A stretch of 64,000 nucleotides of DNA from Oscillibacter valericigenes Sjm18-20 (GCA_000283575.1 AP012044.1:3038001-3102000), one strand, 5' to 3'; positions 15,937 to 24,435 are shown, counted from the first letter of the stretch. The notes: generated by a model not told the origin, from the sequence alone. Translations and numbers: made by a program.

Positions 15937-15985
15937 ACAGCCGCACACACTGTCTGACACCGACAGAGTGTGCGGCTGTTTGTTA
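15937..15985 (-). terminator. Terminator hairpin after the exported stalk protein
   Basis: ACAGCCGCACAC (15937-15948) and GTGTGCGGCTGT (15968-15979) form a 12-bp perfect stem, just past the stop of the minus-strand gene that ends at 15989. In that direction the stem is followed by TCTGTATC, without a strong T run; in the plus direction by TTGTT. Confidence 0.55.
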
Positions 15986-15988
15986 CAT

Positions 15989-16783
15989 TTACTTCGTTTT
16001 TGGCAGGTGCTCTTTTGCTGTAATGACCAAATCGGATATACCCGGAACTGCGCCGCTGTCCACGTTCATTTCCAGAACACGGGTCAAAGCCGTCGCGTCC
16101 GCACTGACCTGGAACGACCGGGTCAAAGTCTTGCCCGCTGGGATACGGATGGACTGGAATGTTTCCATGCCTCCCTCGCTGACGGTGATAGGGCGGTATA
16201 CATTCATGGTCTGGTCCGTGGTGCCGTTGTTGGTCACACTCAGCTCCACCACGCCGCCGGGTACGCAGGAGAATCGCTGCCGGATTCCTGTGTCCGATTG
16301 GATGGATGCTCTGTTCAGCCAAACCATTGCGCCGCTCCCGGCTACTGTGGTTCCGGGGGCAACTTCCGTGAAAGGCCCAGCTACAGCGCCGATTTTTGGT
16401 GTGGTGGGCAACTGTGCAGCGCCATCACCCTCAGAACCCGTTGTCACTTGAACGTCGGACTTTTGGCTTGTACTGCGGCCAAGAACCACACTGTTGGTAG
16501 CACTGTCCCAAGACACCGGCGCGTCAAACAGCTCCGCTACCTTCCGTACAGACAAATAGTTGGTGGTATTGCCGCTGGCGTCTGTGTAGGTGATGACACC
16601 GGGAACCTCCTGACCATTGGGGGCGACGATATTTTCGCCCACCTGTACTTCGGCATTGCCAAACATCCGAATGCCAGCTTGATTGAAGGCCACTTGGTCA
16701 GTCGCCGCCAAGGCCCCTGTCGTTAGCAGCCCGAGCAGCGCCATAGCCGCCATCCCACTGAAAAATTGGCCGTGCTTTTTCAT
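15989..16783 (-). CDS. Exported protein with stalk-type (copper amine oxidase N-like) domain
   Basis: 264 residues. Signal peptide to about residue 27 (MALLGLLTTGALAATD). The N-terminal half has the stalk-domain pattern: VPGVITYTDASGNTTNYLSV, RKVAELFDAPVSWDSATNSV, which in Clostridia occurs in many wall-associated proteins. The C-terminal half is beta-rich with SVTNNGTTDQTMNVYRPI. Role unknown. It is divergent from the BlaI/M56 cassette, with about 290 bp of very AT-rich DNA between, and may belong to the same cargo. Confidence 0.72.
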   Translation of the reverse strand: MKKHGQFFSGMAAMALLGLLTTGALAATDQVAFNQAGIRMFGNAEVQVGENIVAPNGQEVPGVITYTDASGNTTNYLSVRKVAELFDAPVSWDSATNSVVLGRSTSQKSDVQVTTGSEGDGAAQLPTTPKIGAVAGPFTEVAPGTTVAGSGAMVWLNRASIQSDTGIRQRFSCVPGGVVELSVTNNGTTDQTMNVYRPITVSEGGMETFQSIRIPAGKTLTRSFQVSADATALTRVLEMNVDSGAVPGISDLVITAKEHLPKTK

Positions 16784-17015
16784 GCGTGATTTCTCCTTTT
16801 CGTCATTTTAAATACTTCCTTTCTATTTGTCATAAAGTGGTTTGGGAAGGTACGTTGGAATAGGGGCGATTCACTTACTTACTGCATCGGTCTGCTCCTT
16901 TCATGCCCTCGGTGGTATGGGACGGTTGGTTTTGTCTCTTGATAAGTACTATTGCTTTTGCTTATATAATTATATATCATATAATTCTTTATTTGTAAAT
17001 AAATAATATTATAAA

Positions 17016-17043
17016 TTGACAAATTAAATTAAAAGCGTATAAT
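17016..17043 (+). promoter_or_regulatory. Promoter of BlaI/M56 cassette 1
   Basis: TTGACA (17016-17021) and TATAAT (17038-17043), both consensus, with 16-nt spacing. The flanking DNA (16960-17076) is extremely AT-rich with several partial inverted repeats (TATATAATTATATA, TTTGTAAATAAATA), plausible sites for the repressor. The paralogous cassette has the same promoter arrangement and spacing. Confidence 0.75.
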
Positions 17044-17076
17044 ACTATTAAAATTACAACGTGAGGTCAAAGGCTT

Positions 17077-17472
17077 ATGTTATCACCGAATGAATTAGAG
17101 GTTATGGACCTATTGTGGACTGAGGATCGCGCGCTGACACGGACCGAAATCATTAATCTGTCCCCCAATAAATCCTGGAAACCCAGCACGATCCATCTTC
17201 TGTTGAACAGTCTTTTGAAAAAGGAGGTGATACGAGTAGACGGTTTCAAGCAAACCGGAAAGAATTATGGCAGAACCTTTGCCGCTGCGATTACGAGAGC
17301 GGCGTACACGGCCCAGGAGTTAAGCCAACGGTTTCCGAAAGACGCAACGTCCGGGCAAGTCAACTTTGTGGGGGTATTTGCGGCTATGGTAAAGGATGCT
17401 CAAATTGACGAAGCGACTTTGAATGAACTGCAACAGATTTTGGACGAAAAGAAAAGGACGTTAAAGGAATGA
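17077..17472 (+). CDS. BlaI/MecI-type repressor, cassette 1
   Basis: 131 residues. Winged helix from residue 1 to about 75 (LSPNELEVMDLLWTEDRAL, STIHLLLNSLLKKEVIRVDG), then a dimerisation tail ending EATLNELQQILDEKKRT. BlaI-family repressors bind palindromic operators as dimers and are cut or released when the partner M56 protease is activated. The gene overlaps the M56 gene by 4 bp. The paralogue at 34777-35172 has the same length and the same ELQQILDEKK tail. Confidence 0.9.
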   Translation: MLSPNELEVMDLLWTEDRALTRTEIINLSPNKSWKPSTIHLLLNSLLKKEVIRVDGFKQTGKNYGRTFAAAITRAAYTAQELSQRFPKDATSGQVNFVGVFAAMVKDAQIDEATLNELQQILDEKKRTLKE

Positions 17473-18638
17473 TTTTTTCTCTATACTCATTCTTCATGGC
17501 GGTTCTTTGGTTCAGCGTATTCATATTGATTGGTACAGTATTGCAGCGTAAAACCAGCCTTGTTATCTGTGGCCAGCTTCTCCCCCTGATCCTTTTGCTG
17601 GTTTTAACAGTGTTTCGACTGGTTGCTCCTATTGAAACCTCCTTTGCGCACATTGTTGGGTCAACCTCTTTTTATCCGTGGCTTCAAGCCGTTCTCCGTG
17701 AGCCTTGGTTCACAGTTGGCGGCAAGCCCGTTCCCTGTATGTATGTGCTTCTAGGAATTTGGACCGGGGGGAGCGTTGCCTTGTGCCTTAGATTGTGCTT
17801 GCGCCTTTTCCGGGATAGCCGCACAGTGAAGGCGATTACTTCCGTAGAGTGCCAAGACATGGCACAATACCTGAAAGAATTGCGCCCCACTCATCGGCGC
17901 AATCAAAAAGTTAAGTTAATCATATCGTCCGCCGTTTCGACACCTATGTTGGTTGGATTGATCAGGCCAAGAATTTTACTTCCGCAGATGTGTGTAAATC
18001 TTCCCGAGCAGGAATTGCTGGGAATCCTGTCTCATGAATTGACCCATTTATCCAACGGCGATCTTTGGACAAAGCTGTTTGTTCGGGTTCTCTGTTGCTT
18101 GATGTGGTGGAATCCCTGTGTTTATCTATTGCAGAAGGACTTAGACAGCATTTTGGAGTATAAATGCGATCTGGCTGTGACCAAGAATATGCGGGACGGG
18201 GAAAAGGTGGCGTATTTGCAGACTGTCCTGGCCGTTCTGTCGCGGATGGAAAAGCTTCCGCTGTCGAACGTCCATCAAACGTTGCAGACTGGTTTTTGCG
18301 GAATCCCCGAGGAAACCATCCTAAAGCAACGGTTCCAACTGGTTCTGCACCAAGGGCATCAGCGCAGGCGCATTCCCACAGCCGTTTTCATCGTGATGCT
18401 GCTTGCGCTGTTCACGGCGTCCTATTCGGTCGTGTTGCAGCCTGTGTCACAGCCGCCAGCGGAGGACTTGATAGGAGAAATTTACATCACATTCGAAACT
18501 TCCTATATTTTAGCCAAGTCGGACGGTACGTATTATCTGGTCTATGAGGGCGAACCATTGCAACAGCTTTTGCCCGATATGTTGCGAAGTCGCCCATTTT
18601 GCAACTTGACTATTCTGAATGGAACTATGGAGGAGTAA
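17469..18638 (+). CDS. M56 family metallopeptidase (BlaR1-like, no penicillin sensor), cassette 1
   Basis: 389 residues. Three N-terminal membrane segments (about 5-27, 33-55, 90-112), the zinc motif HELTH near residue 188 in a cytoplasmic loop with the DSILEYKCDLAVT helix, and a fourth segment near 300-322. The outside part after it is only about 65 residues; true BlaR1/MecR1 have a ~250-residue penicillin-binding domain here. So the signal must be something other than a beta-lactam acylating this protein. Expected to inactivate the upstream repressor on activation. Confidence 0.88.
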   Translation: MIFSLYSFFMAVLWFSVFILIGTVLQRKTSLVICGQLLPLILLLVLTVFRLVAPIETSFAHIVGSTSFYPWLQAVLREPWFTVGGKPVPCMYVLLGIWTGGSVALCLRLCLRLFRDSRTVKAITSVECQDMAQYLKELRPTHRRNQKVKLIISSAVSTPMLVGLIRPRILLPQMCVNLPEQELLGILSHELTHLSNGDLWTKLFVRVLCCLMWWNPCVYLLQKDLDSILEYKCDLAVTKNMRDGEKVAYLQTVLAVLSRMEKLPLSNVHQTLQTGFCGIPEETILKQRFQLVLHQGHQRRRIPTAVFIVMLLALFTASYSVVLQPVSQPPAEDLIGEIYITFETSYILAKSDGTYYLVYEGEPLQQLLPDMLRSRPFCNLTILNGTMEE

Positions 18639-18639
18639 C

Positions 18640-18879
18640 ATGAAGAAGAAAATTACTGCAATGGTGCTGGCTGGTTTGCTCACATTTTCCATGATTGGCA
18701 CAGTGGCGGCTGCGGAATCCCCATCCGTGCTTAGTAAATCTGCGCAGAGTTCTACAGTCGAGGTTGTTCCCCGCGCCGAGGAAACGGAGTGGCATTATCG
18801 TGTGTTTAACGGCAAAACGCAAATGCGCCTCTGGTCCATCACGGAAAACAAATGGCTGACGGATTGGATTGATGTTTAG
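18640..18879 (+). CDS. Small exported protein with WSITE-KWLT-W tail, cassette 1
   Basis: 79 residues; ATG 18640 is one nt after the M56 stop, with TGGAGGAG upstream inside the M56 gene. Signal peptide MKKKITAMVLAGLLTFSMIG, cleavage near VAA-AE. Mature part about 54 residues: a Ser/Thr/Val linker, then a conserved end with EETEWHYR, NGK and RLWSITENKWLTDW. The paralogue at 33371-33610 keeps the same end: QTEWHFR, NGK, RRLWSITEGKWLTEW. No known family recognised. It could be the ligand, inhibitor or substrate of the protease. Confidence 0.8.
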   Translation: MKKKITAMVLAGLLTFSMIGTVAAAESPSVLSKSAQSSTVEVVPRAEETEWHYRVFNGKTQMRLWSITENKWLTDWIDV

Positions 18880-18886
18880 CAAGAAA

Positions 18887-18917
18887 GAGACCGCGCCCGA
18901 AAGTGCGGACTCTTTTT
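18887..18917 (+). terminator. Terminator after cassette 1
   Basis: GAGACCGC (18887-18894) and GCGGACTC (18905-18912) pair except for one A-A mismatch, followed by TTTTT. It closes the three-gene unit. Confidence 0.65.
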
Positions 18918-19110
18918 ACGAGCAATTGTCCAATGATCATACCAGAACGAGCCTGAAAAGCAGGAGGATAGTGCGTCACTCAATGAGAGACACGCCCTAT
19001 CCAAAGCCTTGATATTACTGCGTTTTGTGATTTTCCCTCTCGCCGTATTTCAGATATTTCGGAATCAATAGAAAAGGAAGCCGCTTCTTATAGCAATTTG
19101 AGATAATCAT
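18918..19110. other. Intergenic DNA, no gene seen
   Basis: About 190 bp between cassette 1 and the next terminator. Short frames only, none with a ribosome site and protein character. Confidence 0.5.
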
Positions 19111-19149
19111 AAACAGCGACGGAGAAACTGCTCCGTCGCTGTTTGTTTT
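19111..19149. terminator. Bidirectional-type terminator hairpin
   Basis: AAACAGCGACGGAG (19111-19124) and CTCCGTCGCTGTTT (19131-19144) form a 14-bp perfect stem with T-rich DNA on the plus side and TTATGATTATC on the minus side. Confidence 0.7.
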
Positions 19150-19197
19150 TGCACTTTCAACAAATTTTGCACAGTCTCCAGAGTTGCGTATTTGGCA

Positions 19198-19273
19198 AGC
19201 AGGGCAAGTGTGGCCACACTTGCTATTTTTGCGTTGCAAAAATGCTTGTTGGGGAGCCTCCCCAAACCCGGCA
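19198..19273. repeat. Conserved intergenic element, copy A (oriT-like candidate)
   Basis: Holds the perfect 20-bp palindrome GCAAGTGTGGCCACACTTGC (19204-19223) and a GGGGAGCCTCCCC stem near 19251-19263. The same block recurs at 44799-44883 with one change in the palindrome. It lies just beyond the relaxase stop codon. Conserved palindromes close to the relaxase fit a transfer-origin role, but no nic site can be assigned. Confidence 0.5.
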
Positions 19274-19296
19274 CTTCGGGACAAAGTGTCCCAAAG
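19274..19296. repeat. Palindromic repeat, copy 3
   Basis: CTTCGGGACAAAGTGTCCCA plus AAG, 23 bp, forward-type. Thirty-seven bp past the relaxase stop codon. Confidence 0.85.
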
Positions 19297-19333
19297 TTGG
19301 CGGCGCGTTGCGCCTTGTGATGCGGTACTGTCG

Positions 19334-20748
19334 CTAACGCTCCTGTGCCTTATTTTCCCTCCCGTCGGTCACGCCGAGCATGTGGTCAATGTTCGTTTTT
19401 ACCCCCACGGCCTCCCGCATTTCACGCTGGGCGTCCCGGTAATCCGCATACAACATCTTGCGCTTTTCGGCCAGCTCACGGCGGGATTTTTTCATATCGT
19501 CCATCTTTGGCAGCTTGGCCCCGCCCCGCAAATCCCGCATGGCAGCCGTGGCCGCCCGGTACGTGGCAAGCTCGGCCTCGTGCTCGGCAAGATTCTTGCT
19601 GTACCGTGACGCCTTGTAGCCGTCGAACACAGGCCGCGCCTTGGCGTAGTTCACCGTGACCGACATCAACTCGGCGGTTTTCGAAAGTGTAGCTTCGGTC
19701 TGTTGCAGTTCCTCCCCAAACGGTGAAAGCAATCCACGGCGGCCTCCGTCCGGGCAGCAAGCTGGGTGTAATTGGTCAACTTATGCTCCTGCAAAAATTG
19801 CAGAGCGGTGGCCATCTGTTTGAGATTGTAGACCTTGGCCCAGCGTTCAAAGCCCGGCCCCTTGCCATTCTGCAATCGCTCTTGAATGTCGATAATGAGA
19901 TTGATGCGCTGGGGCGGTGGGGCTTCGCCCGGCAGCTCCGGCATGGAGCGTTCCCCGGCAATGACAGCACGGATGTCCTCGGGAGCATAACCGCTGCCCA
20001 GCGTGGATGCCCGCAGACGGGTAGCCCGTTGCTGTCCTTCCGCCCGGAATGAGATCACGCCGCCCCGCCCATGAATGATCGCATATCCGCTTGCCTCCAT
20101 GAGCGCGAGAAAAGCGTTAAAATTGGCAGGCTTTTTCTTCAGCGCTGCAAGAATCGCCATACGCAGCCGCTGCTTGTAGGACGGCGGGCGTTCACCGATT
20201 CATTGCCCATAATGCAGAAAACGGCCTTTGCTGTGGAGCTTTGGATTTTGGATAACCGACAAATCATTTTCAAGGCATACCCGGTCAGAGAGCCGCCGTA
20301 GCGCAGCCGCCGATCTGAAAAAGTCCCGATATTTTTGAGAGCAGTCCAACGAGGTTGAATTGTAATAAATATGATTATGGATGTGCTGGCGGTCTGTGTG
20401 GGTGCAAACGAAAAAGGCATAGTCGCCCTTCGTCCAGCGCATGGCTGTTTCATAGCCTACCCGGTTGGCCTCCTCCGGGGTAATCTCTCCGGGCATAAAG
20501 GACTGCCGGATCTGATAGCACAGCACATCGGCGTTCCGCCGCTGCTCCCGTCCCGTGACCGCCTTGTATTTTGCCTTGCTCAAAATAAACTCAGCGTCGG
20601 CTGTCATGTGGTCGCACTCATAGGCGGAAATCAGCTCTCCGGCTTGGGTTTTGTCCGGGTTTTGCCCATATTCAAAACGGTCTTTTAGAGACTGTGCAAT
20701 GGTTTCGCCCTTGCTGATATGGTGGGTTATCAAGCGGGTGGTAGCCGT
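19334..20748 (-). pseudogene. Tn1549-type relaxase, inactivated
   Basis: Reads as a ~470-residue Tn1549/CTn relaxase in three pieces. N-terminal part (to 20203): TRLITHHISKGETIAQSLKD, the His motif HTDRQHIHNHI. Lesions: the expected start codon is ACG at 20746-20748 (AAGGAGGTGCCTCC upstream is intact; TTG 20733 is the next possible start); TGA at 20200-20202 replaces the Trp of the conserved HYG-x-W segment; and one base is missing in a G run near 19713-19718, after which the frame continues with GEELQQTEATLSKTAELM to 19334. A functional protein is unlikely. Confidence 0.85.
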
Positions 20749-20902
20749 GGAGGCACCTCCTTATAAAGTAAAATTGCTTTTGATTGAGCGACATGATATA
20801 ATTTCCTAAATTCACCTCAAGTTTTAAGATCAACCAATAGTTGCCGAATAGTTGGTAGAGAAAAAAGTGCGGGCTGATAGAATGACAGCAGGAGGTGATT
20901 CT

Positions 20903-21499
20903 ATGGAACTTGGAGAAAAACTGAAAAACCACAGAATCAGAAAAGGCTTGTCACAGGAGCAGCTTGCCGAGCAGGTCGGCGTAAGCAGGCAGTCCGTAGG
21001 CAAGTGGGAAAGCAATCAGGCGTTGCCCAGCTCGGACAATCTGCTTATCCTGGCATCCGTTTTCGGCACTTCTCTGGACGAGCTGGCGGAAATTAAGGGG
21101 CAGCAAAAAGACAGAAAAATTTTGCATTCTAACCTTTCCCTGATTGCGATTGCCTGGAACGCAGCCGCGCTGAATATTTTCCAGCAGCAATATCCATCGC
21201 CGGAATACGGCTTGTCGAACACAAATGTTTTTTTCATCAAGATTACTCTGCTGCTGTCCAGCACCATTTGGATGGCCTTTAATCTTCGATATGAAAAAAA
21301 TCCGGAACAGTACAGAAAAAACACAAGAATTGAACTAGCGTATAGCGCGGTTCAGCTTATTGTCACCCTGTCTGCCTATTTCAGCCATTTTACATTCTTG
21401 GGGTCAGTGCTGATTCTCGCCATCTGCATCGGTTATGTCTTGTGGACCAATCCAAAATACATGAACCGAACGTTTGTAAAAAAGAAAACAGACGGCTAA
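20903..21499 (+). CDS. XRE-family membrane-linked regulator
   Basis: 198 residues from ATG 20903 (GGAGGTGATTCT upstream). Residues 1-60 are a Cro/C1-type helix-turn-helix (LSQEQLAEQVGVSRQSVGKW). After about residue 80 come four probable membrane segments. This helix-turn-helix plus membrane layout is common in Firmicutes. It starts a plus-strand block inserted between the relaxase and CD1845 genes of the outer element. Confidence 0.85.
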   Translation: MELGEKLKNHRIRKGLSQEQLAEQVGVSRQSVGKWESNQALPSSDNLLILASVFGTSLDELAEIKGQQKDRKILHSNLSLIAIAWNAAALNIFQQQYPSPEYGLSNTNVFFIKITLLLSSTIWMAFNLRYEKNPEQYRKNTRIELAYSAVQLIVTLSAYFSHFTFLGSVLILAICIGYVLWTNPKYMNRTFVKKKTDG

Positions 21500-21553
21500 A
21501 ATTCCTCCCTGTTTGATAAGGGAGCGTGCCGAGCAGACAAAGGAGATGCGAAG

Positions 21554-21622
21554 ATGCTTAAGATCCTGATTAAATTTACAAGAGAGGTTTTTGTTGGTTT
21601 CAGCCGCAAAAAGAAGGACTGA
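21554..21622 (+). CDS. Possible 22-residue basic amphipathic peptide
   Basis: ATG 21554 with AAAGGAGATGCGAAG upstream, stop TGA at 21620-21622. MLKILIKFTREVFVGFSRKK plus KD: a hydrophobic/basic helix with a cationic tail. Composition resembles small membrane-active or toxin-like peptides, but a random short frame cannot be excluded. Confidence 0.35.
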   Translation: MLKILIKFTREVFVGFSRKKKD

Positions 21623-21697
21623 TTTCTGCCACCCCGATAGCAGTTTGGCGCAAATAGCAGACACAAAAACAGTAGTTAGAAAAGGAGAATTAATGCG

Positions 21698-22033
21698 ATG
21701 ATGTTGAAGATAGACTGGGGCGAACCGGTTATGCCCGAAAATGATGTGCTGCACGTGCAGCCGAGTGATCTCGACGCTCTTTATGTGGCCGCATCTGACT
21801 TTGACAAATCAAATCTTTTCTTTGTCCTTCTCACGTCATTCCACCACTACATGGATGCGGGAAAGCGTGAAAAAGCCGCGCATCTGTGCTTTTTAATGGC
21901 ATATTACCTGTTCATCACTTTGACGCCGCCAGGCTCCTGCGAACTCGCGATGCACTATATCAAACAAGCCATTGCCTTAAACCCACTTGAAACATATCGG
22001 GAATGGCTGCCACTGATAGAAAAAGGCAATTAA
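21698..22033 (+). CDS. Hypothetical helical protein
   Basis: 111 residues, not recognised. Helical with an alternating pattern suggesting one or two TPR-like pairs (KREKAAHLCFLMAYYLFITL, CELAMHYIKQAIALNPLETY). AAAGGAG lies about 13 nt upstream of ATG 21698 (or 21701). Part of the inserted regulator block; 56 bp before the next gene. Confidence 0.6.
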   Translation: MMLKIDWGEPVMPENDVLHVQPSDLDALYVAASDFDKSNLFFVLLTSFHHYMDAGKREKAAHLCFLMAYYLFITLTPPGSCELAMHYIKQAIALNPLETYREWLPLIEKGN

Positions 22034-22089
22034 CGGACAAAGTGCAAAACTGCATTTTATGTGCAGTGCTGTTTAAGGAGTGTGCATCC

Positions 22090-22728
22090 ATGAAAAAAAT
22101 AGATACACAGGGAATCGCCTACATAGAGCCTTTGGAGGGCAGCAAAGACTGGTATTGGGGAACCGACTACACCAGCGGTGACCTGTATGAGGCGGAAGAA
22201 CTTTTCAAGCAGGGACATCCCATTCATCAAAACAGGCTTATGTTTGTCCATTATCCGGACGGGAAAACAATTCAGCCCTTAATTGCAGAGGACGGGCAAT
22301 ACTTTGGGCGACCGATTTGCTACGATAGCCGTATTTGTATCTTGATGGTTGATTTTCCAAATGGGAAAATTAAGATAATGCAATTTGATGATGAATTGGA
22401 AAAAAATCTATCCTTGATAGAGCGCCCCCTCTCAGCAGTAGAGGACTGCTATAACCTCATGCTGAAAACATCGCCTCTCATGCTGACCAGACAATCAAAC
22501 GACAACAAATTCCAAATACTGTGGCCGGAGAAAGTTGAATTCGATGTTGAAAATACGGAGAGCTTTTCCTTTAGAATTGGCGAAAGTCTATATTTTTCAG
22601 CGTGGTATGAAGATCCGGAATACAGGGAGGAAGTGATCCTCCGAACCATGGATAAAGGCAAAATCACCGACAGGTTTCCGGGGAGTATTACCATGATGCC
22701 AGATGGTCAAATGTGGATCATTGGGTAA
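22090..22728 (+). CDS. Hypothetical cytoplasmic protein
   Basis: 212 residues from ATG 22090 (AAGGAGTGTGCATCC upstream; the longer frame to 22003 overlaps the preceding gene). No signal or membrane segment. Beta-rich with many aromatic residues (SKDWYWGTDYTSGDLYEAEE, LMFVHYPDGKTIQPL), resembling bacterial beta-propeller-like or immunity-type proteins, but no family can be named. Last gene of the inserted block. Confidence 0.6.
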   Translation: MKKIDTQGIAYIEPLEGSKDWYWGTDYTSGDLYEAEELFKQGHPIHQNRLMFVHYPDGKTIQPLIAEDGQYFGRPICYDSRICILMVDFPNGKIKIMQFDDELEKNLSLIERPLSAVEDCYNLMLKTSPLMLTRQSNDNKFQILWPEKVEFDVENTESFSFRIGESLYFSAWYEDPEYREEVILRTMDKGKITDRFPGSITMMPDGQMWIIG

Positions 22729-22794
22729 TTCTGTGTTTGACTTCGGCGCTTCTCCTATCTTTGGAAATTTGTTAACTCATACTTTTTGAGACGA

Positions 22795-22828
22795 TAATGG
22801 CGTCGGCTGCGTTTAGCCGACGCCATTG
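22795..22828. terminator. Hairpin between the inserted block and CD1845
   Basis: ATGGCGTCGGC (22797-22807) and GCCGACGCCAT (22816-22826) form an 11-bp stem. It can serve transcripts arriving from either side; no long T run is seen. Confidence 0.5.
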
Positions 22829-22851
22829 CTTTGGGACTCTTTGTCCCGAAG
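22829..22851. repeat. Palindromic repeat, copy 4
   Basis: CTTTGGGACTCTTTGTCCCG plus AAG, reverse-type with one change in the centre. Three bp past the CD1845 stop codon. Confidence 0.85.
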
Positions 22852-22854
22852 TTC

Positions 22855-23148
22855 TCAGCCCGTGATAAAGCATTTCAGCGAGTAGTTGAGTTCGCCCAGC
22901 TTGCCGATTAGCCACTCCGCCACGGAAGGCAGGCCAAAGGGCGAAACGAGGAAAGCCAGCACCAGCCCCGTGATCCCGCCCGACATATTTCCTTGGATAA
23001 ACCACTCAAACACGCCGCATATCGCGCAGATAAAAGACAGGATGCCAAAGGCCCACGAAGCCAGCGAGAACACAAAGCCCAGCACAGCCAAGGCGAGGGT
23101 TAGAATCAGCACCACGGGGGCGGCAATTATTTTCAGAATGAACATCAT
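22855..23148 (-). CDS. CD1845 family conjugative-element membrane protein
   Basis: 97 residues with two or three membrane segments (KIIAAPVVLILTLALAVLGF, LVLAFLVSPFGLPSVAEWLI). The LAFLVSPxGLP-x-x-x-x-WL-x-GKL segment is the hallmark of the CD1845 family found beside the relaxase in CTn5/Tn1549-like elements. Role unknown, presumably in transfer. AGGAGG precedes the ATG. Confidence 0.82.
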   Translation of the reverse strand: MMFILKIIAAPVVLILTLALAVLGFVFSLASWAFGILSFICAICGVFEWFIQGNMSGGITGLVLAFLVSPFGLPSVAEWLIGKLGELNYSLKCFITG

Positions 23149-23238
23149 GTAAACCTCCTCAAAAGTGTGTTGTTTGCCCTATATGTTTATTATAACTCCG
23201 ATAAAATGGGACAACAAGGATGCCAATGGCTTGCCCAG

Positions 23239-23261
23239 CTTCGGGACAAAGTATCCCGAAG
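23239..23261. repeat. Palindromic repeat, copy 5, in a longer inverted repeat
   Basis: CTTCGGGACAAAGTATCCCG plus AAG. Here the palindrome extends on both sides (GCTTGCCCAG... / ...CTGGGCAAG, about 23230-23270). About 40 bp past the mobC stop. Confidence 0.85.
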
Positions 23262-23301
23262 CTGGGCAAGCCGGGGAACGGCAGACCGCTCCCCAGCAAG
23301 G

Positions 23302-23649
23302 TCATAGCTCCACCACCTCAGACAGCTTTTTCAGCAAATCAGACAGCGGTTCCCACAGGGCGGCATAGTCCTTTTGCAAGGTTTTGATTTCCTCGTGGTA
23401 CACGCCGCCGTAGGTGTTGGCTTGAATCGCCACTTGATTGAGGTTGTTGGAACAGCGGCGCTGGAGAGACACCAGCTCCCGTACGGGAGCAAGGTCAACA
23501 TTCAGCACATAGCCGTTAAGCGCCATTTTCCGCATATAGGCCCCCATGTTGCGAATACCGGCCTCGGCCATGCGCTGGACAATCAGCGCCTGTTCCTCCT
23601 CGGACACCATCACATGAAGATGGGCGGGACGGAGGCGCTTTTTTATCAC
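23302..23649 (-). CDS. mobC: MobC-like relaxosome protein of the outer element
   Basis: 115 residues from GTG 23649, overlapping the previous stop (GTGA). N-terminal ribbon-helix-helix segment (RLRPAHLHVMVSEEEQALIV) and the conserved GAYMRKMALNGYV and CSNNLNQVAIQANTYGG motifs of Firmicutes MobC. It would bind oriT with the relaxase, which is broken here. Confidence 0.85.
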   Translation of the reverse strand: MIKKRLRPAHLHVMVSEEEQALIVQRMAEAGIRNMGAYMRKMALNGYVLNVDLAPVRELVSLQRRCSNNLNQVAIQANTYGGVYHEEIKTLQKDYAALWEPLSDLLKKLSEVVEL

Positions 23650-23819
23650 CGTTCCTCGCGCTCCAGACTGCGGCGCTTGCGGGGCGGCTCTTTCACCTTG
23701 TCCTTTTCTTTCTCATGCTCCGGGGCGGGCGACTGATTATTGAGAACGCCGTCGATCATGTTGTAATTCTGTTCAGTGGACAGTTCCGCATTTTTCATGG
23801 GATTGTATGTTTCACTCAT
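23646..23819 (-). CDS. Small conjugative-element protein
   Basis: 57 residues: MSETYNPMKNAELSTEQNYN, then an acidic middle and a basic tail (PPRKRRSLEREER). Overlaps its neighbours on both sides by 4 bp (ATGA and GTGA), which supports translation. Family of small proteins upstream of mobC in these elements; function unknown. Confidence 0.65.
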   Translation of the reverse strand: MSETYNPMKNAELSTEQNYNMIDGVLNNQSPAPEHEKEKDKVKEPPRKRRSLEREER

Positions 23820-24427
23820 AGGCTCCTCCGTTGTCGCTCGCCCCGGTCAGGGGCGGTTTTTTTATGGGTGGCAGGCTCCCGGCTTTCTTCGGCCAGCCTT
23901 TCCGCTGCTTTCATTTGTTCAGCAATGGAGCGTTTGGCAGGCTGCTCCCGGCGCAGATCCAAATTATCCTTTGCGGGGCGCAGCTCATAATCCGACGCCT
24001 GCTTTTCGGTCAGCGGCTTGGTATAGGTCAAATGCCCCCACGCCAGAAACGCGCCGTCCTCCACGGGAACGCGCTGATCGTAGTTGACGATCTCATCCGG
24101 GGCATTGTGAGGCGGCTTTGGAAATGTGCCGATGTCCACAGGTTGCTGGGTGGAGTAATACTTATAAAGGCCGGGTGCTTCGGTCTGCACGATTTTGACG
24201 CTGAATTGCCGCTGGTATTCCTGCACACGGGTGGCAAGGCCTTTTTTCAACGTGGGCAAATCATTTCCGTAATGCCCTCATTCATACTGCCGCTGTCCCT
24301 TTTCGTCATCATAGCAGGCCCAAGTGACATAAGGGGACGGTGCGGTGAGATGTTCGCCCAGCGCGAAGCCTCTGCCGTTTTCCAGCATGATGGCCTTTAG
24401 AATGGCATAGCCTTGGTTTTTGTCCAT
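23816..24427 (-). pseudogene. Conjugative-element protein with premature stop
   Basis: ATG 24427 opens MDKNQGYAILKAIMLENGRG..., continuing to ...GQRQYE, then TGA at 24278-24280, then GHYGNDLPTLKKGLATRVQE in the same frame to 23816. The TGA most likely replaces a Trp (TGG). The second part has the LYKYYSTQQPVDIGTFPKPP segment familiar from conjugative-element proteins of unknown role. Full length would be 203 residues. Confidence 0.65.
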
Positions 24428-24435
24428 ACTGCCTC

